This document shows positions 41,738 through 50,881 of a DNA stretch of 64,000 nt, piece after piece. This DNA comes from Streptomyces sp. S4.7. Its GTDB lineage: Bacteria > Actinomycetota > Actinomycetes > Streptomycetales > Streptomycetaceae. Within the stretch, counting starts at the first letter, position 1, and each line of letters begins with the position of its first letter. Both the position numbers and the translations under genes were made by a program. The DNA lies in contig NZ_CP048397.1 of NCBI RefSeq assembly GCF_010384365.1, forward strand, positions 7,011,683 to 7,075,682, in the 5' to 3' direction. A model generated the notes under the pieces. The model searched no databases and was not told the DNA's origin. It was given only the letters and a program-made list of their open reading frames with translations.

Positions 41738-42787
41738 TCACATCATCCGGCGCCGCCTCCCCAGCCACGTCTGGGCGATCACCACCACCGCCAGGAACGC
41801 GCCGCTGACGACCTGTTGGTACGCGGAGTCGAGCGAACCGATCTGGTTGATGACGTTCTGGATGACCTTCAGCAGCAGCACGCCCACCAGTGAGCCGCTG
41901 ATGAAGCCGAAGCCGCCGGTCAGCAGCGTGCCGCCGATGACGACGGCCGCGATCGCCTCCAGCTCCATACCGGTGCCGAGGATCGTGACGCCCGAGACCA
42001 GCCAGGCCGCGTTCAGCGCCCCCGCCAGCCCGGCGCACAGGCCCGAGAGGGTGTAGACGGCGATCTTCGTACGGGCCACGGGCGCGCCCATCAGCGCCGC
42101 CGCGTCCTCGTTGCCGCCGACCGCGTACACGTACTGGCCGAACCGGCTGCGCCGCAGCATCACCGCGCCCGCGACGAACAGCGCCGCCGTGATCCACACC
42201 GGCACCCCGACACCCAGCAGCTTCTCCTGGCCGAGGCTCGCGAAGAACGACTTCTCGTCCACCAGATAGGTGTTGGAGCCCTCGTCGGTGATCGCCAGCA
42301 GGATGCCGCGGGCGGCGAGCATCGCCGCGAGGGTGACGATGAACGGCGCGAGCCGCGCCTTCGCGATCAGCAGGCCGTTGACCAGTCCGATCAGACCGCA
42401 GACGGCGAGCGGCAGGAGCAGCGCGACGAGCGTGCCGTACTGCGAACCCCAGGCGCCGAGCACCCCGCCGAGCGCGAACAGCGAACCGACGGACAGGTCG
42501 ATCCCACCGGTGATGATCACGAAGGTCATGCCCAGGGCGACGATCGCCAGGAACGCCGACGAGACCGCCATGTTCTCCAGGTTGTCGCCGGTCAGGAAGG
42601 TGTCGAAGCCGATCGACGCGCCGATGGCGACGAGCAGCAGCGTGACGAGCGCGCCGTGCTGCTGGGCGAGCGCGCTGAGCCGCTCGGCCCTGCTCGCGCC
42701 GAGCGGTGCCTCGTCGGACGGGTCCTCGCCGGGGGAGGGGCCGGTGCCCGTGGCGCGGGCCGGACGCTCCGTGTGGGTGTGGGTCAT
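41738..42787 (-). CDS. Ribose/galactofuranose-type ABC permease (second permease, YjfF/RbsC family)
   Basis: A 349-residue permease of the branched RbsC fold with a polar N-terminal tail (about 1-40) and about nine membrane segments. The family signature GGIDLSVGSLFALGG is near residue 95, and AVGGNEDAAALMGAPV, the cytosolic coupling loop, is near 220. It is the last gene of the operon. Its ATG overlaps the upstream permease stop (ATGA). Two different permease genes behind one ATPase is the YtfT/YjfF arrangement rather than the single-permease ribose system. Confidence 0.92.
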   Translation of the reverse strand: MTHTHTERPARATGTGPSPGEDPSDEAPLGASRAERLSALAQQHGALVTLLLVAIGASIGFDTFLTGDNLENMAVSSAFLAIVALGMTFVIITGGIDLSVGSLFALGGVLGAWGSQYGTLVALLLPLAVCGLIGLVNGLLIAKARLAPFIVTLAAMLAARGILLAITDEGSNTYLVDEKSFFASLGQEKLLGVGVPVWITAALFVAGAVMLRRSRFGQYVYAVGGNEDAAALMGAPVARTKIAVYTLSGLCAGLAGALNAAWLVSGVTILGTGMELEAIAAVVIGGTLLTGGFGFISGSLVGVLLLKVIQNVINQIGSLDSAYQQVVSGAFLAVVVIAQTWLGRRRRMM

Positions 42788-43746
42788 CGCTTTCCCCGTT
42801 CGCGAGCCGCGTAGACCGCGAGCACGATCACCACGGCCTGGGCGATCTGCGTCCACGACGGCGGCAGATCGTGCTTGATGAGCGTCGCCGTCAGCAACTG
42901 GATCAGTACGGCGCCCGCCACCGTGCCCCCGATCCGGATCCGGCCGCCGCTGAGCGGGGTGCCGCCGACGACCACCGCGGTGATCGCCGACAGCTCCATC
43001 AGGGTGCCGAGCGAGGTCGGGTCGCTGGCTTGGAGCCTCGCGGTGGCGAGCACTCCGGCGATCGCGGCGAGCACGCCCGCGATGACGTAGACGAGGATCA
43101 GCACGCGGCGCACCGGCAGCCCGGCGAGCTGCGCCGCGGGCCGGCTGTCGCCGATCGCGAGGAGCTGGCGGCCGAAGGTCGTACGCCGCACGGTGAATCC
43201 GACGGCGAGTGCCAGGGCGGCGGCGATCAGCACGAGATACGGGATGCCGAACAGATCGCCCGAGCCGAGCGAGGACATTCCCGGGTCCCGTACGTCCTTG
43301 AGCTGCGGCAGCAGTACCAGGGCGATACCGCGTCCCGCGACCATCAACGCCAGTGTCGCGACAATGGGCTGGACGCCGATGAACGCGATGAGCGAGCCGT
43401 TGGCGAGACCGATGACGGCGCCGCCCAGCATCGCGACGATCAGCGCGACCCACGGCCCGTAGCCGAGGTACAGCGACAGCAGTGAGGTCGAGAGAGCCAT
43501 CACGGAGCCCACCGACAGGTCGACGCCCTCGCTGCCGATGGCCAGCGCCATGCCCAGCGCGACGATCAGCACCGGCGCCACCTGCACGGCCTGGGTACGG
43601 AAGTTCTCCGTCGACAGGAAGTGCGGGGTGAGCGCGATGTTGACCAGCAGCAGGACGGCGACGCCCGCGTACACCCCGTAGTCCTGGAGCAGGCGCAGCA
43701 GCCGCGCGCGGTCGAGGGGGGCGCCCTTCAGGGCGAGTTCAGTCAT
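42784..43746 (-). CDS. Ribose/galactofuranose-type ABC permease (first permease, YtfT/RbsC family)
   Basis: A 320-residue permease with the GSEGVDLSVGSVMALS signature near residue 70 and the coupling loop LLAIGDSRPAAQLAGLPV near 190. It overlaps the ATPase stop by 8 nt and the next permease by 4 nt. It forms a heterodimeric channel with its neighbour. Confidence 0.92.
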   Translation of the reverse strand: MTELALKGAPLDRARLLRLLQDYGVYAGVAVLLLVNIALTPHFLSTENFRTQAVQVAPVLIVALGMALAIGSEGVDLSVGSVMALSTSLLSLYLGYGPWVALIVAMLGGAVIGLANGSLIAFIGVQPIVATLALMVAGRGIALVLLPQLKDVRDPGMSSLGSGDLFGIPYLVLIAAALALAVGFTVRRTTFGRQLLAIGDSRPAAQLAGLPVRRVLILVYVIAGVLAAIAGVLATARLQASDPTSLGTLMELSAITAVVVGGTPLSGGRIRIGGTVAGAVLIQLLTATLIKHDLPPSWTQIAQAVVIVLAVYAARERGKR

Positions 43747-45379
43747 GGTCCCTCTCCCCTCCCGAGGAGGTCTTGTCGACCGGTACGGCGGCGGGGGCCG
43801 GCTCCGGTGCCACCGGCGCGGACCCCGGTGCCACGATCGCGGCGGCGTCGGGAGCGACCGTCTTGAGCGCCGCGTCCGACTCGGGGGCCGCCGCGATCGC
43901 CTGCAGCAGCCGGTCCTGGGTGACGTCGTCCCCGGTCAGCTCCGCCACGACGGCGCCGTCCTTGAGAACCACCACCCGGTCCGACCCCTCGATCAGCTCC
44001 TCCATGTCGGAGGAGATCAGCAGCACCCCGAGCCCCTCGTCGGCGAGTTCGTCGATCAGGCCCTGCACCTCGGCCTTGGCACCGACATCGATGCCACGGG
44101 TCGGTTCGTCCAGCAGCAGCACCTTCGGCTGCATCGCCAGCCAGCGGGCCAGCAGCACCTTCTGCTGATTGCCGCCGGACAGCTCGCCGACCTTCTGATG
44201 CGGCCCCGATGCCTTGATCCGCAGCCGCTTCATGAAGGTGTTTACGATCTTGTCGACCTTGGTGTCGTCCACCAGACCGAACCGGGAGAGGCCGGGCAGT
44301 GCGGCCAGCGCGATGTTCTCCCGGACCGAGAGGCCGGGGACGATGCCCTCGGCCTTGCGGTCCTCCGGCAGCAGGCTGATGCCGGCCCGGATGGCGGCGG
44401 GCGTGGAACCCGTACGTACGGCGGAGCCCGCCACCACCACCTTCCCGGAGTCCGGCGGCAGCGCGCCCGCGATGGCCTTCGCCGTCTCGCTACGGCCCGA
44501 GCCGAGCAGCCCGCCGAGGCCCACGACCTCACCGGGCCGCACCTCGACCGAGACCTCGTGCAGCGTATGGCGGACCGTCAATTCGGTTGCGCTGAGCACC
44601 GGTTCACGGCCCGCGTGGTGGTCCCCGGTGAATCTGGTGACCCCCTCGCTGCTCACCTCTCCCATCTCCCGGCCGAGCATCAGCGACACCAGACGCAGCC
44701 GGTCGAGCTCCGCGATCGGCCCCGTGTGCACGAGCTTGCCGTCCCGCAGGACCGTGACCTTGTCGCAGACCTCGTACAGCTCGTCCAGTCGGTGGCTCAC
44801 GTACACCACCGCGATGTCGCGCTCCTTGAGCATCCTGATCACGCCGAACAGGGTGCTCACCTCGCGGGGTTCGAGCGACGACGTCGGCTCGTCCATGATG
44901 ACCACCCGCGCGTCGACGGAGACCGCCCTGGCGAGCGCCACCATCTGCTGCGCGCCGACGCCGAGCGTGCGCAGCGGACGCTTGACGTCGACCCGGAGCC
45001 CGAGCGAGCGCAGCGCCTCGTCGGCCTCGCCGTGCATCCGGCGGAAGTCGATCAGGCCGAACCTGTTCCGGGGCTCGCGCCCCAGGAACAGATTGCGCGC
45101 CACGCTCATCAGCGGGACGAGATTGACCTCCTGGTAGATCGTGGAGATCCCGGCGTGCTGCGCCTCCAGAGGGGTCTGGAAGCGCACGGGAGCGCCCGCG
45201 TGGACGATCTCGCCCTCGTCGGGCTGGTACACACCGGTGAGCACCTTGATGAGGGTGGACTTCCCGGCGCCGTTCTCGCCGATGAGCGCGTGGACCTCGC
45301 CCGGAAGGGCGGCGAAGTCCACGCCGTCGAGCGCGCGTGCGCCCGGGAACGTCTTGGTCAGACCGGTGACCGACAGCAC
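43739..45379 (-). CDS. Duplicated ABC ATPase (RbsA/YtfR type)
   Basis: A 546-residue protein with two ATP-binding cassettes. Cassette 1: Walker A GENGAGKST near 34, Walker B VVIMDEPTSSLE. Cassette 2: degenerate Walker A GLLGSGRSE near 285, signature LSGGNQQKV, Walker B VLLLDEPTRGID. The degenerate second site is normal for sugar transporters of this class. An Ala/Pro-rich tail of about 50 residues is unusual. GTG 45379 begins 1 nt after the binding-protein stop. Confidence 0.94.
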   Translation of the reverse strand: MLSVTGLTKTFPGARALDGVDFAALPGEVHALIGENGAGKSTLIKVLTGVYQPDEGEIVHAGAPVRFQTPLEAQHAGISTIYQEVNLVPLMSVARNLFLGREPRNRFGLIDFRRMHGEADEALRSLGLRVDVKRPLRTLGVGAQQMVALARAVSVDARVVIMDEPTSSLEPREVSTLFGVIRMLKERDIAVVYVSHRLDELYEVCDKVTVLRDGKLVHTGPIAELDRLRLVSLMLGREMGEVSSEGVTRFTGDHHAGREPVLSATELTVRHTLHEVSVEVRPGEVVGLGGLLGSGRSETAKAIAGALPPDSGKVVVAGSAVRTGSTPAAIRAGISLLPEDRKAEGIVPGLSVRENIALAALPGLSRFGLVDDTKVDKIVNTFMKRLRIKASGPHQKVGELSGGNQQKVLLARWLAMQPKVLLLDEPTRGIDVGAKAEVQGLIDELADEGLGVLLISSDMEELIEGSDRVVVLKDGAVVAELTGDDVTQDRLLQAIAAAPESDAALKTVAPDAAAIVAPGSAPVAPEPAPAAVPVDKTSSGGERDHD

Positions 45380-45380
45380 G

Positions 45381-46469
45381 TCAGAAAGCCTTGCCCAGAT
45401 CGGCCTTGGCGTTCTCCGGGGTGTACGCGCCGTCCTGGATGACGATGTCCTGCGCGACCTTCTCGCCCTTGGTGAAGGTGTCGAGGGTCTGGAAGGCGAG
45501 CGGACCGAAGCGCGGGTTGGACTCCACGACCCCGGAGATCCAGCCGTCGACGATGCCCTGGACGGCGTTGCGCGTGCCGTCCACTGTCACGATCTTGATG
45601 GCGCCGGCCTTCTTCCCCGCGCCCTTCAGGGCGTTGACCGCGCCGAGGCCCATCTCGTCGTTCTCGGCGTAGATGCCCTTGATGTCGGGGTTCGACTGGA
45701 TGAGCTGCTCGGTGACCTGCTGGCCCTTCTCGCGGGCGAACTCACCGGTCTGCTCGAACACCACCTTCAGATCGGGGGCCTTGGCCGCGATCTGGTCCTT
45801 GAAGCCCTTGGTGCGCTCGGTGGTGACGTTGTTGCCCGCGGCGCCGAGCAGGATCGCGACCTCGCCCTTGCCGCCGGTCGCCTCGATCATCTGGTCGGCC
45901 GCGCGCTTGCCCTGCTCGATGAAGTCCGAGCCGATGAAGCTCACATAGTCCTTGCAGGCGGTGGCGTTGATCTTGCGGTCGATGGTGACGATCGGGATCT
46001 TCTTCGCCGCGGCGCTGCGCAGCACCGGGCCCCAGCCGTCGGAGTTGAGGGGCGCGATCACCAACAGGTCGGCGCCCTTGGCTATCAGGTCCTGCACGTC
46101 GCTGATCTGCTTGGAGAACTGCGTCTGGGCGTTGGCGGTCAGGAGCCTGATCCCGCGCTCCTCGGCCTCGGCCTTGATGGACGCGGTCTCGGCGATCCGG
46201 AAGGGGTTGGCCTCCTTCTCGGACTGGGAGAAGCCGACCGTGGCGGTCTTCAGGTCGATCTTCTCGCCCCCGAACTGCGCGATGTCACAGGTCTTGTCGT
46301 CGGCGCCGGGTGTGGCGACGACCTGGCCGCTGTCCTTGTCGCCGGCCGACGAGCTCTTGTCGGAGCCGTCGTCCTCGGACTTGGCACAGCCGCTGAGTGC
46401 GAGAGCGCCGACGAGGCTCGCGGCGAGGACGGTAGTGGTGGCGGTACGGCGGGCGGCGGAAAGCTTCAT
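45381..46469 (-). CDS. Sugar-binding lipoprotein (YtfQ-like, periplasmic-binding-protein 1 type)
   Basis: A 362-residue binding protein with lipobox LALSGC. The mature domain is the type-1 fold shared with LacI sensor domains: TVGFSQSEKEANPFRIAET, LIAKGADLLVIAP, IVTIDRKI, IYAENDEMGLGAV. The FSQSE-NPFR opening and following transport genes match YtfQ, the galactofuranose/galactose-binding protein of E. coli. ATG 46469 is preferred to 46481 because GGGGA sits at proper spacing before it. A TACAACGTTGTA-like operator lies about 110 bp upstream. Confidence 0.9.
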   Translation of the reverse strand: MKLSAARRTATTTVLAASLVGALALSGCAKSEDDGSDKSSSAGDKDSGQVVATPGADDKTCDIAQFGGEKIDLKTATVGFSQSEKEANPFRIAETASIKAEAEERGIRLLTANAQTQFSKQISDVQDLIAKGADLLVIAPLNSDGWGPVLRSAAAKKIPIVTIDRKINATACKDYVSFIGSDFIEQGKRAADQMIEATGGKGEVAILLGAAGNNVTTERTKGFKDQIAAKAPDLKVVFEQTGEFAREKGQQVTEQLIQSNPDIKGIYAENDEMGLGAVNALKGAGKKAGAIKIVTVDGTRNAVQGIVDGWISGVVESNPRFGPLAFQTLDTFTKGEKVAQDIVIQDGAYTPENAKADLGKAF

Positions 46470-46580
46470 GGTGATCCCCATTTCGGCGCGGGCCCGACGA
46501 CCGGGACGCTCGCGGGAGGTCTGCTCGTACGGACTGACGGACTGCTGCGTGGATGTGCTGGAGTCGTTCGGAACGGTTTT

Positions 46581-46592
46581 TACATCGTTGTA
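46581..46592. promoter_or_regulatory. Second-type LacI operator (TACATCGTTGTA), ABC operon promoter
   Basis: It differs by one base from the palindrome TACAACGTTGTA and lies 112 bp upstream of the binding-protein start. Related sites lie at 47859 and 47948. The remaining part of this 306-bp gap (46482-46787) is G/C-rich with no gene. Confidence 0.7.
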
Positions 46593-46787
46593 CGGAGGCT
46601 GTAAAGCCTTCGCGCGATAACGGGCCCACGTGTGCCCGCCGCGGAGCGGCTGACGACCCGTCGGTGCGGGGGCGCCGCGGGGCGCGAGGATCGGCGTGGC
46701 GGACGGTGCGGGCGTACTCGGCCGCTCCGGCGGCGCGCCGCGACGCGCGTGCGACGCTGCCGGGCAGCGCCCGCCGGGCGGGACGCG

Positions 46788-47810
46788 TCAGACGCGGCCC
46801 AGCGTGCTCTCCCGCTCCACCAGCCGGAAATCGGCGCGGAGTTCACGGGGGCCGGCCCCGACCGGGTCCCCGGTGCCCAGCAGCCGGTTGACGACGGAGC
46901 GCACCGCGAGGCGGGCGATGGTCTGTTTGTCCGGCGAGATCGTGGTGAGGGTCACAGCGCCGTAGCGCCCCTCGGTGATGTCGTCGAAGCCGACGACGGC
47001 GACGTCCTCGGGGACCCGCAGCCCCCGCTCGGAGAGCACCCGCATCGCCCCGATGGCGATCAGGTCGTTGTACGCGAAGACCGCGTCGGGGGTCGCGCCC
47101 GAGTCGAGGAGCTGGTTCATCGCGTCGGCGCCGTTGGCGTGGTCCCAGCCGCCCGTCGGGGCGATCAGGGAGTCCGGCGACGGCAGCCCGGCCGCCTTCA
47201 GCTCGGCGCGCCAGCCGCGCAGCCGCAGGTGCGACGGCTCGTTCACCCGGTCGGTCCTGGCGCCCAGGAACGCGATCCTGGACCGGCCGAGATCCAGCAG
47301 GTGCCGTACCGCCGTCCGGGCGGCGGCCACGTTGTCGATCGCGATGTGGTCGTACGGCAGGTCGTACTCCCGCTCCCCGAGCAGCACCAGCGGCGCGTCC
47401 TGGTCGCGGCCGAGCAGATCCTCGGTCTCCAGCTCGATGGGGCTCAGGATCAGCCCGTCGATCACCCGTGCCCGGAACCCCTGGCTGACCAGGACCTCCT
47501 GCTCGCGGCGGCCACCGGTGTGGTCGAGCAGCACGGTGTACTCGTGCTCCGCGGCCACGTCGATGACCGAGCCCGCCAGCTCGGCGAAGTACGGGTTGCC
47601 CAGCTCGGGCACCGCCAGGGCGATGATCCCGGTGCGCCCCTTGCGCAGATGGCGGGCCGTGAGATTCGGCCGGTAGCCGAGTTCGTCGATGGCCAGCTGG
47701 ACCCGGGCCCGCATCGCCGGCGTGACATGCCGGTAGTTGTTCACCACGTTCGAGACGGTCTTGATGGAAACGCCCGCTCGTTCCGCGACGTCCTTGAGGC
47801 TGACGGTCAC
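46788..47810 (-). CDS. LacI-family regulator of the ABC/GH2 locus
   Basis: A 340-residue LacI protein. Helix-turn-helix MTVSLKDVAERAGVSIKTVS is at the N terminus, with hinge NLTARHLRKGRT. The binding domain has the usual LGNPYFAEL, VIDGLILSPIE and VVGFDDITEG. GTG 47810 has GGAGGGG 7 nt upstream. It lies between the transporter operon it probably represses and the divergent GH2 gene. Two operator-like sites lie between it and GH2, so autoregulation is likely. Confidence 0.93.
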   Translation of the reverse strand: MTVSLKDVAERAGVSIKTVSNVVNNYRHVTPAMRARVQLAIDELGYRPNLTARHLRKGRTGIIALAVPELGNPYFAELAGSVIDVAAEHEYTVLLDHTGGRREQEVLVSQGFRARVIDGLILSPIELETEDLLGRDQDAPLVLLGEREYDLPYDHIAIDNVAAARTAVRHLLDLGRSRIAFLGARTDRVNEPSHLRLRGWRAELKAAGLPSPDSLIAPTGGWDHANGADAMNQLLDSGATPDAVFAYNDLIAIGAMRVLSERGLRVPEDVAVVGFDDITEGRYGAVTLTTISPDKQTIARLAVRSVVNRLLGTGDPVGAGPRELRADFRLVERESTLGRV

Positions 47811-47858
47811 CGTATTTCCCCTCCGAGGCCGGCCCGAAGGTCGCCCCTGCCCAATCTG

Positions 47859-47870
47859 TACAACGTTATA
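47859..47870. promoter_or_regulatory. Second-type LacI operator (TACAACGTTATA), LacI promoter
   Basis: One mismatch from TACAACGTTGTA; 49 bp upstream of the LacI start. An adjacent TATACGTTG (47869-47877) could be an extra half-site. Confidence 0.7.
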
Positions 47871-47947
47871 TACGTTGCGGGACGGGTCTTTGTCATGGCC
47901 CTGGACAGCAAGTGGAACGGCATGTTGTCATGCCAACTGCCGTTCCT

Positions 47948-47959
47948 TCCAACGTTGTA
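47948..47959. promoter_or_regulatory. Second-type LacI operator (TCCAACGTTGTA), GH2 promoter
   Basis: One mismatch from TACAACGTTGTA; 93 bp upstream of the GH2 start codon. With the site at 47859 it lets one repressor control both divergent genes. Confidence 0.68.
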
Positions 47960-48051
47960 CAGACTGTCGCAACGAGCCGCCACCCTCGGACCCTGCCGGA
48001 TGACCTCCGAATCGCCGGCCACCCGGCAGGGGCCAGCAGCAAGGAGGATTT

Positions 48052-50676
48052 GTGCGCATCCGAAGAAAAATCGCCCTTTTGCTCGCCGCCGCCCTGGGCG
48101 TCGCCGGACTCACGGCGGTCCCAGCGGCATCGGCCGCGGACGACCCGGTCGTGCCCCACGGACTCAGGGGTGACTACTACTCGTCGTCCGCGCCCGGCGC
48201 CTTCGACTTCCACGAGCTGAAGGCCACCGGTTTCGACCCCCAGATCGACTTCGACAGCCTCGAATCCCGGCTCTCCACGGCCACCGGCAGCGCCGACCAC
48301 GCCACCGTCCGCTGGACCGGGAAGATCGTCCCTGAACAGAGCGGCCCGCACACCTTCTCGATGATCGGCGACAACGGGTTCCGGCTGTGGGTCGGCGGCG
48401 AGATCGTCATCGACCACTGGGTCGACGACTGGGAGAACGAGCAGACCGCCGACCCGGTCGACCTCACCGGAGGCCAGGAGTACGACATCAAGGTCGAGTT
48501 CTTCGAGAACGTCGGCGGCTCGAACCTCCATCTCAACTGGACCGAACCCGGTGGCGCGAAAGAGCCTGTGCCCACCTCCGCCTTCCGCCTCCCCGACGGC
48601 TACGCGTACGACGGTGCCATCGCCACCACCGTCCTGGCCGACGGCCGCACACTGCGGATGGAGTTCGCCCAGGAGCTCGCCACGCCCCCGGCGGGTATCG
48701 CCGGCCACCTCGACGCGATCATCGGCGGCGCCCAATGGCCGCTCGGATCGGTCAGGAAGGACCCGGCCGACGCCCGCAGTCTGCTTGTCGGCCTGGGGGA
48801 ACCCGTGGTGGGCAAGGGCGGTACCGCCGACATCCGCTACGACGGCCGGGGCGGGCTCACTTCACAGGACGCCGACCCCGTGGGCGCGTTCTGGAGCAGC
48901 GGACCGAACAAGTCCGAGTACCAGCTCGCCACGCCGTGGGCCAAGGACGTCGGCCCGGACAACGCGCTGCCCGAGTACCCGCGTCCGCAGATGACCCGCG
49001 ACGCCTGGCGCAATCTGAACGGTGAGTGGCAGTTCGCCGCCGCCGAGAAGGGCGAACGCCCGCCGGTGGGCAAGGAGCTGCGCGAGAGGATCCTGGTCCC
49101 CTACCCCGTCGAGTCGCAGCTCTCCGGACTCGAACGGCACGAGGACCGGATGTGGTACCGCAGGACCTTCACCGTCCCCGAGAGCTGGGACATCTCCGCC
49201 GCCGACCGCGACCGGCACGGCAAGGCCGGCCAGCGTCTCAAGCTCAACTTCGACGCCGTCGACTGGCAGTCCGAGGTGTACGTCAACGGCAGGAAGGTCA
49301 CCGAACACAAGGGCGGCTACGACAGGTTCTCCGTCGACATCACCGACGCGCTCAAGCCCGGCCGCACGCAGGAGCTGATCGTCGGCGTGTACGACCCGAC
49401 CGACGCCGCGGACGGCGAGAACCCGCCCATGGGCAAGCAGCGCCTCGACCCGAGCGGCATCTTCTACACCTCGTCCTCCGGCATCTGGCAGACGGTCTGG
49501 ATGGAGCCGGTCGCCGCCGACCACGCCGACTCACTGAAGCTGACCCCGGACATCACGGCGGAGAAGCTGGCGGTCGAGGTCCGCGGCGTACGCGCCGGGG
49601 TGCCGGTCACGGCCACCGCGTACGACGGCAGGCGCAAGGTCGGCACGGTCAAGGGCCGTGCGGGAGCGCCGCTCAGCGTCCCGGTCCCCGACCCGCGCCT
49701 GTGGTCACCGGAGGATCCGCATCTGTACAGGCTCGACGTGCGCATCGGCGGCGAACGCGCCGACGGCGACCGGGTGGGCGGCTACTTCGGTATGCGCTCC
49801 ATCGCCGTCGAGAAGGTCGACGGGGTGCCGCGCACCGTGCTCAACGGCAAGCCCGTCTTCCTGATGGCCACTCTCGACCAGGGATTCTGGCCGGACGGAC
49901 TGCACACCGCGCCGACCGACGAGGCGCTGGCGTTCGACCTCAAGAAGCACAAGGAACTCGGCTACAACTCCGTGCGCAAGCACATCAAGGTGGAGCCCGA
50001 CCGGTGGTTCTACTGGGCGGACAAGCTGGGACTCCTCGTCTGGCAGGACATGCCGTCGATGCCGAAGTCCCCGGCGGCCCCCGCCGCGGCCCAGTTCGAA
50101 CACGAGATGAAGGAGATGATCGACCAGCACGCGAGCAGCCCATCGGTGATCATGTGGGTCCCGTTCAACGAAGGCTGGGGCCAGTACGACCAGGCACGGA
50201 TCGCCGACCAGGCCAAGGGCTGGGACCCGACCCGGCTGGTCAACAACATGAGCGGCGTCAACTGCTGCGGGGCCGTCGACGGCAAGAACGGCGACATCGC
50301 GGACGCGCACGGCTATCCGACACCCCTGCTCCCCGCGCCCGACGGGAAACGGGCGCTGGTCAGCGGTGAGTACGGCGGCCTCGGCCTCGCCGTACCGGGC
50401 CACGCCTGGCCGGTCCAGCACACCTATGTCGGTGTCGACAAGGAGAAGTACACGGACGAGTACCTGGGGCAGCTCGACAACGTACGCGACCTCGCCTGCC
50501 GGGGGAGCAATGGAGCCGTCTACACCCAGATCACCGATGTGGAGGGTGAGCTCAACGGGCTGCTCACCTACGACCGCAAGGTCATGAAGCCCGACGTCCA
50601 ACGGCTCAAGGCGGCTCACGACGCCCTGATCCAGGACGCGTCGGACCCGGCCTCGATGGAGTGCGCGAACTCCTGA
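48052..50676 (+). CDS. Secreted GH2 glycoside hydrolase with N-terminal PA14 domain
   Basis: An 874-residue exported enzyme. The signal peptide (1-29) ends ASAAD. A PA14 domain (about 36-180, LRGDYYSSS...VEFFENVGGSNLHLNW) is a likely sugar-binding module. The GH2 sugar-binding jelly roll (about 315-500), Ig-like domain (about 505-600) and TIM barrel (about 605-860) follow. Glu707 in WVPFNEGWGQ is the acid/base and Glu773 in SGEYGGLG the probable nucleophile. GTG 48052 has AAGGAGGA 5 nt upstream. Neighbouring YtfQRT-like import genes suggest a furanoside (galactofuranose or arabinofuranose) or galactoside substrate; some Streptomyces GH2 enzymes are known exo-beta-D-galactofuranosidases. A hairpin follows. 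Confidence 0.92.
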   Translation: MRIRRKIALLLAAALGVAGLTAVPAASAADDPVVPHGLRGDYYSSSAPGAFDFHELKATGFDPQIDFDSLESRLSTATGSADHATVRWTGKIVPEQSGPHTFSMIGDNGFRLWVGGEIVIDHWVDDWENEQTADPVDLTGGQEYDIKVEFFENVGGSNLHLNWTEPGGAKEPVPTSAFRLPDGYAYDGAIATTVLADGRTLRMEFAQELATPPAGIAGHLDAIIGGAQWPLGSVRKDPADARSLLVGLGEPVVGKGGTADIRYDGRGGLTSQDADPVGAFWSSGPNKSEYQLATPWAKDVGPDNALPEYPRPQMTRDAWRNLNGEWQFAAAEKGERPPVGKELRERILVPYPVESQLSGLERHEDRMWYRRTFTVPESWDISAADRDRHGKAGQRLKLNFDAVDWQSEVYVNGRKVTEHKGGYDRFSVDITDALKPGRTQELIVGVYDPTDAADGENPPMGKQRLDPSGIFYTSSSGIWQTVWMEPVAADHADSLKLTPDITAEKLAVEVRGVRAGVPVTATAYDGRRKVGTVKGRAGAPLSVPVPDPRLWSPEDPHLYRLDVRIGGERADGDRVGGYFGMRSIAVEKVDGVPRTVLNGKPVFLMATLDQGFWPDGLHTAPTDEALAFDLKKHKELGYNSVRKHIKVEPDRWFYWADKLGLLVWQDMPSMPKSPAAPAAAQFEHEMKEMIDQHASSPSVIMWVPFNEGWGQYDQARIADQAKGWDPTRLVNNMSGVNCCGAVDGKNGDIADAHGYPTPLLPAPDGKRALVSGEYGGLGLAVPGHAWPVQHTYVGVDKEKYTDEYLGQLDNVRDLACRGSNGAVYTQITDVEGELNGLLTYDRKVMKPDVQRLKAAHDALIQDASDPASMECANS

Positions 50677-50687
50677 CCGGACTTCCA

Positions 50688-50723
50688 GGGCGCCGCACGG
50701 GCTTCATCCCCCGTGCGGCGCCC
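50688..50723 (+). terminator. Perfect 14-bp hairpin after GH2
   Basis: GGGCGCCGCACGGG (50688-50701) pairs with CCCGTGCGGCGCCC (50710-50723), followed by GTCTGTT, 12 bp after the GH2 stop. Confidence 0.8.
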
Positions 50724-50881
50724 GTCTGTTGGCCCGCCGTCCGCCCCCGTCCCTCCGTGAGTTGGATGAACAGCGCGTTTCACCGGGAATAAGCAGGTCG
50801 GAGCCCGGACTTGAAACTGCTGCCCACCGCGCACACGATCCGGCGCGGCCACCGACGTCAGCAGTCAGAGCGAGGGATCAC

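Noticed and set aside
41738..46469. Simple ribose (RbsABC) transporter
   Set aside because: Two distinct permease genes and a YtfQ-like binding protein fit the galactofuranose-type system better; there is no ribokinase nearby.
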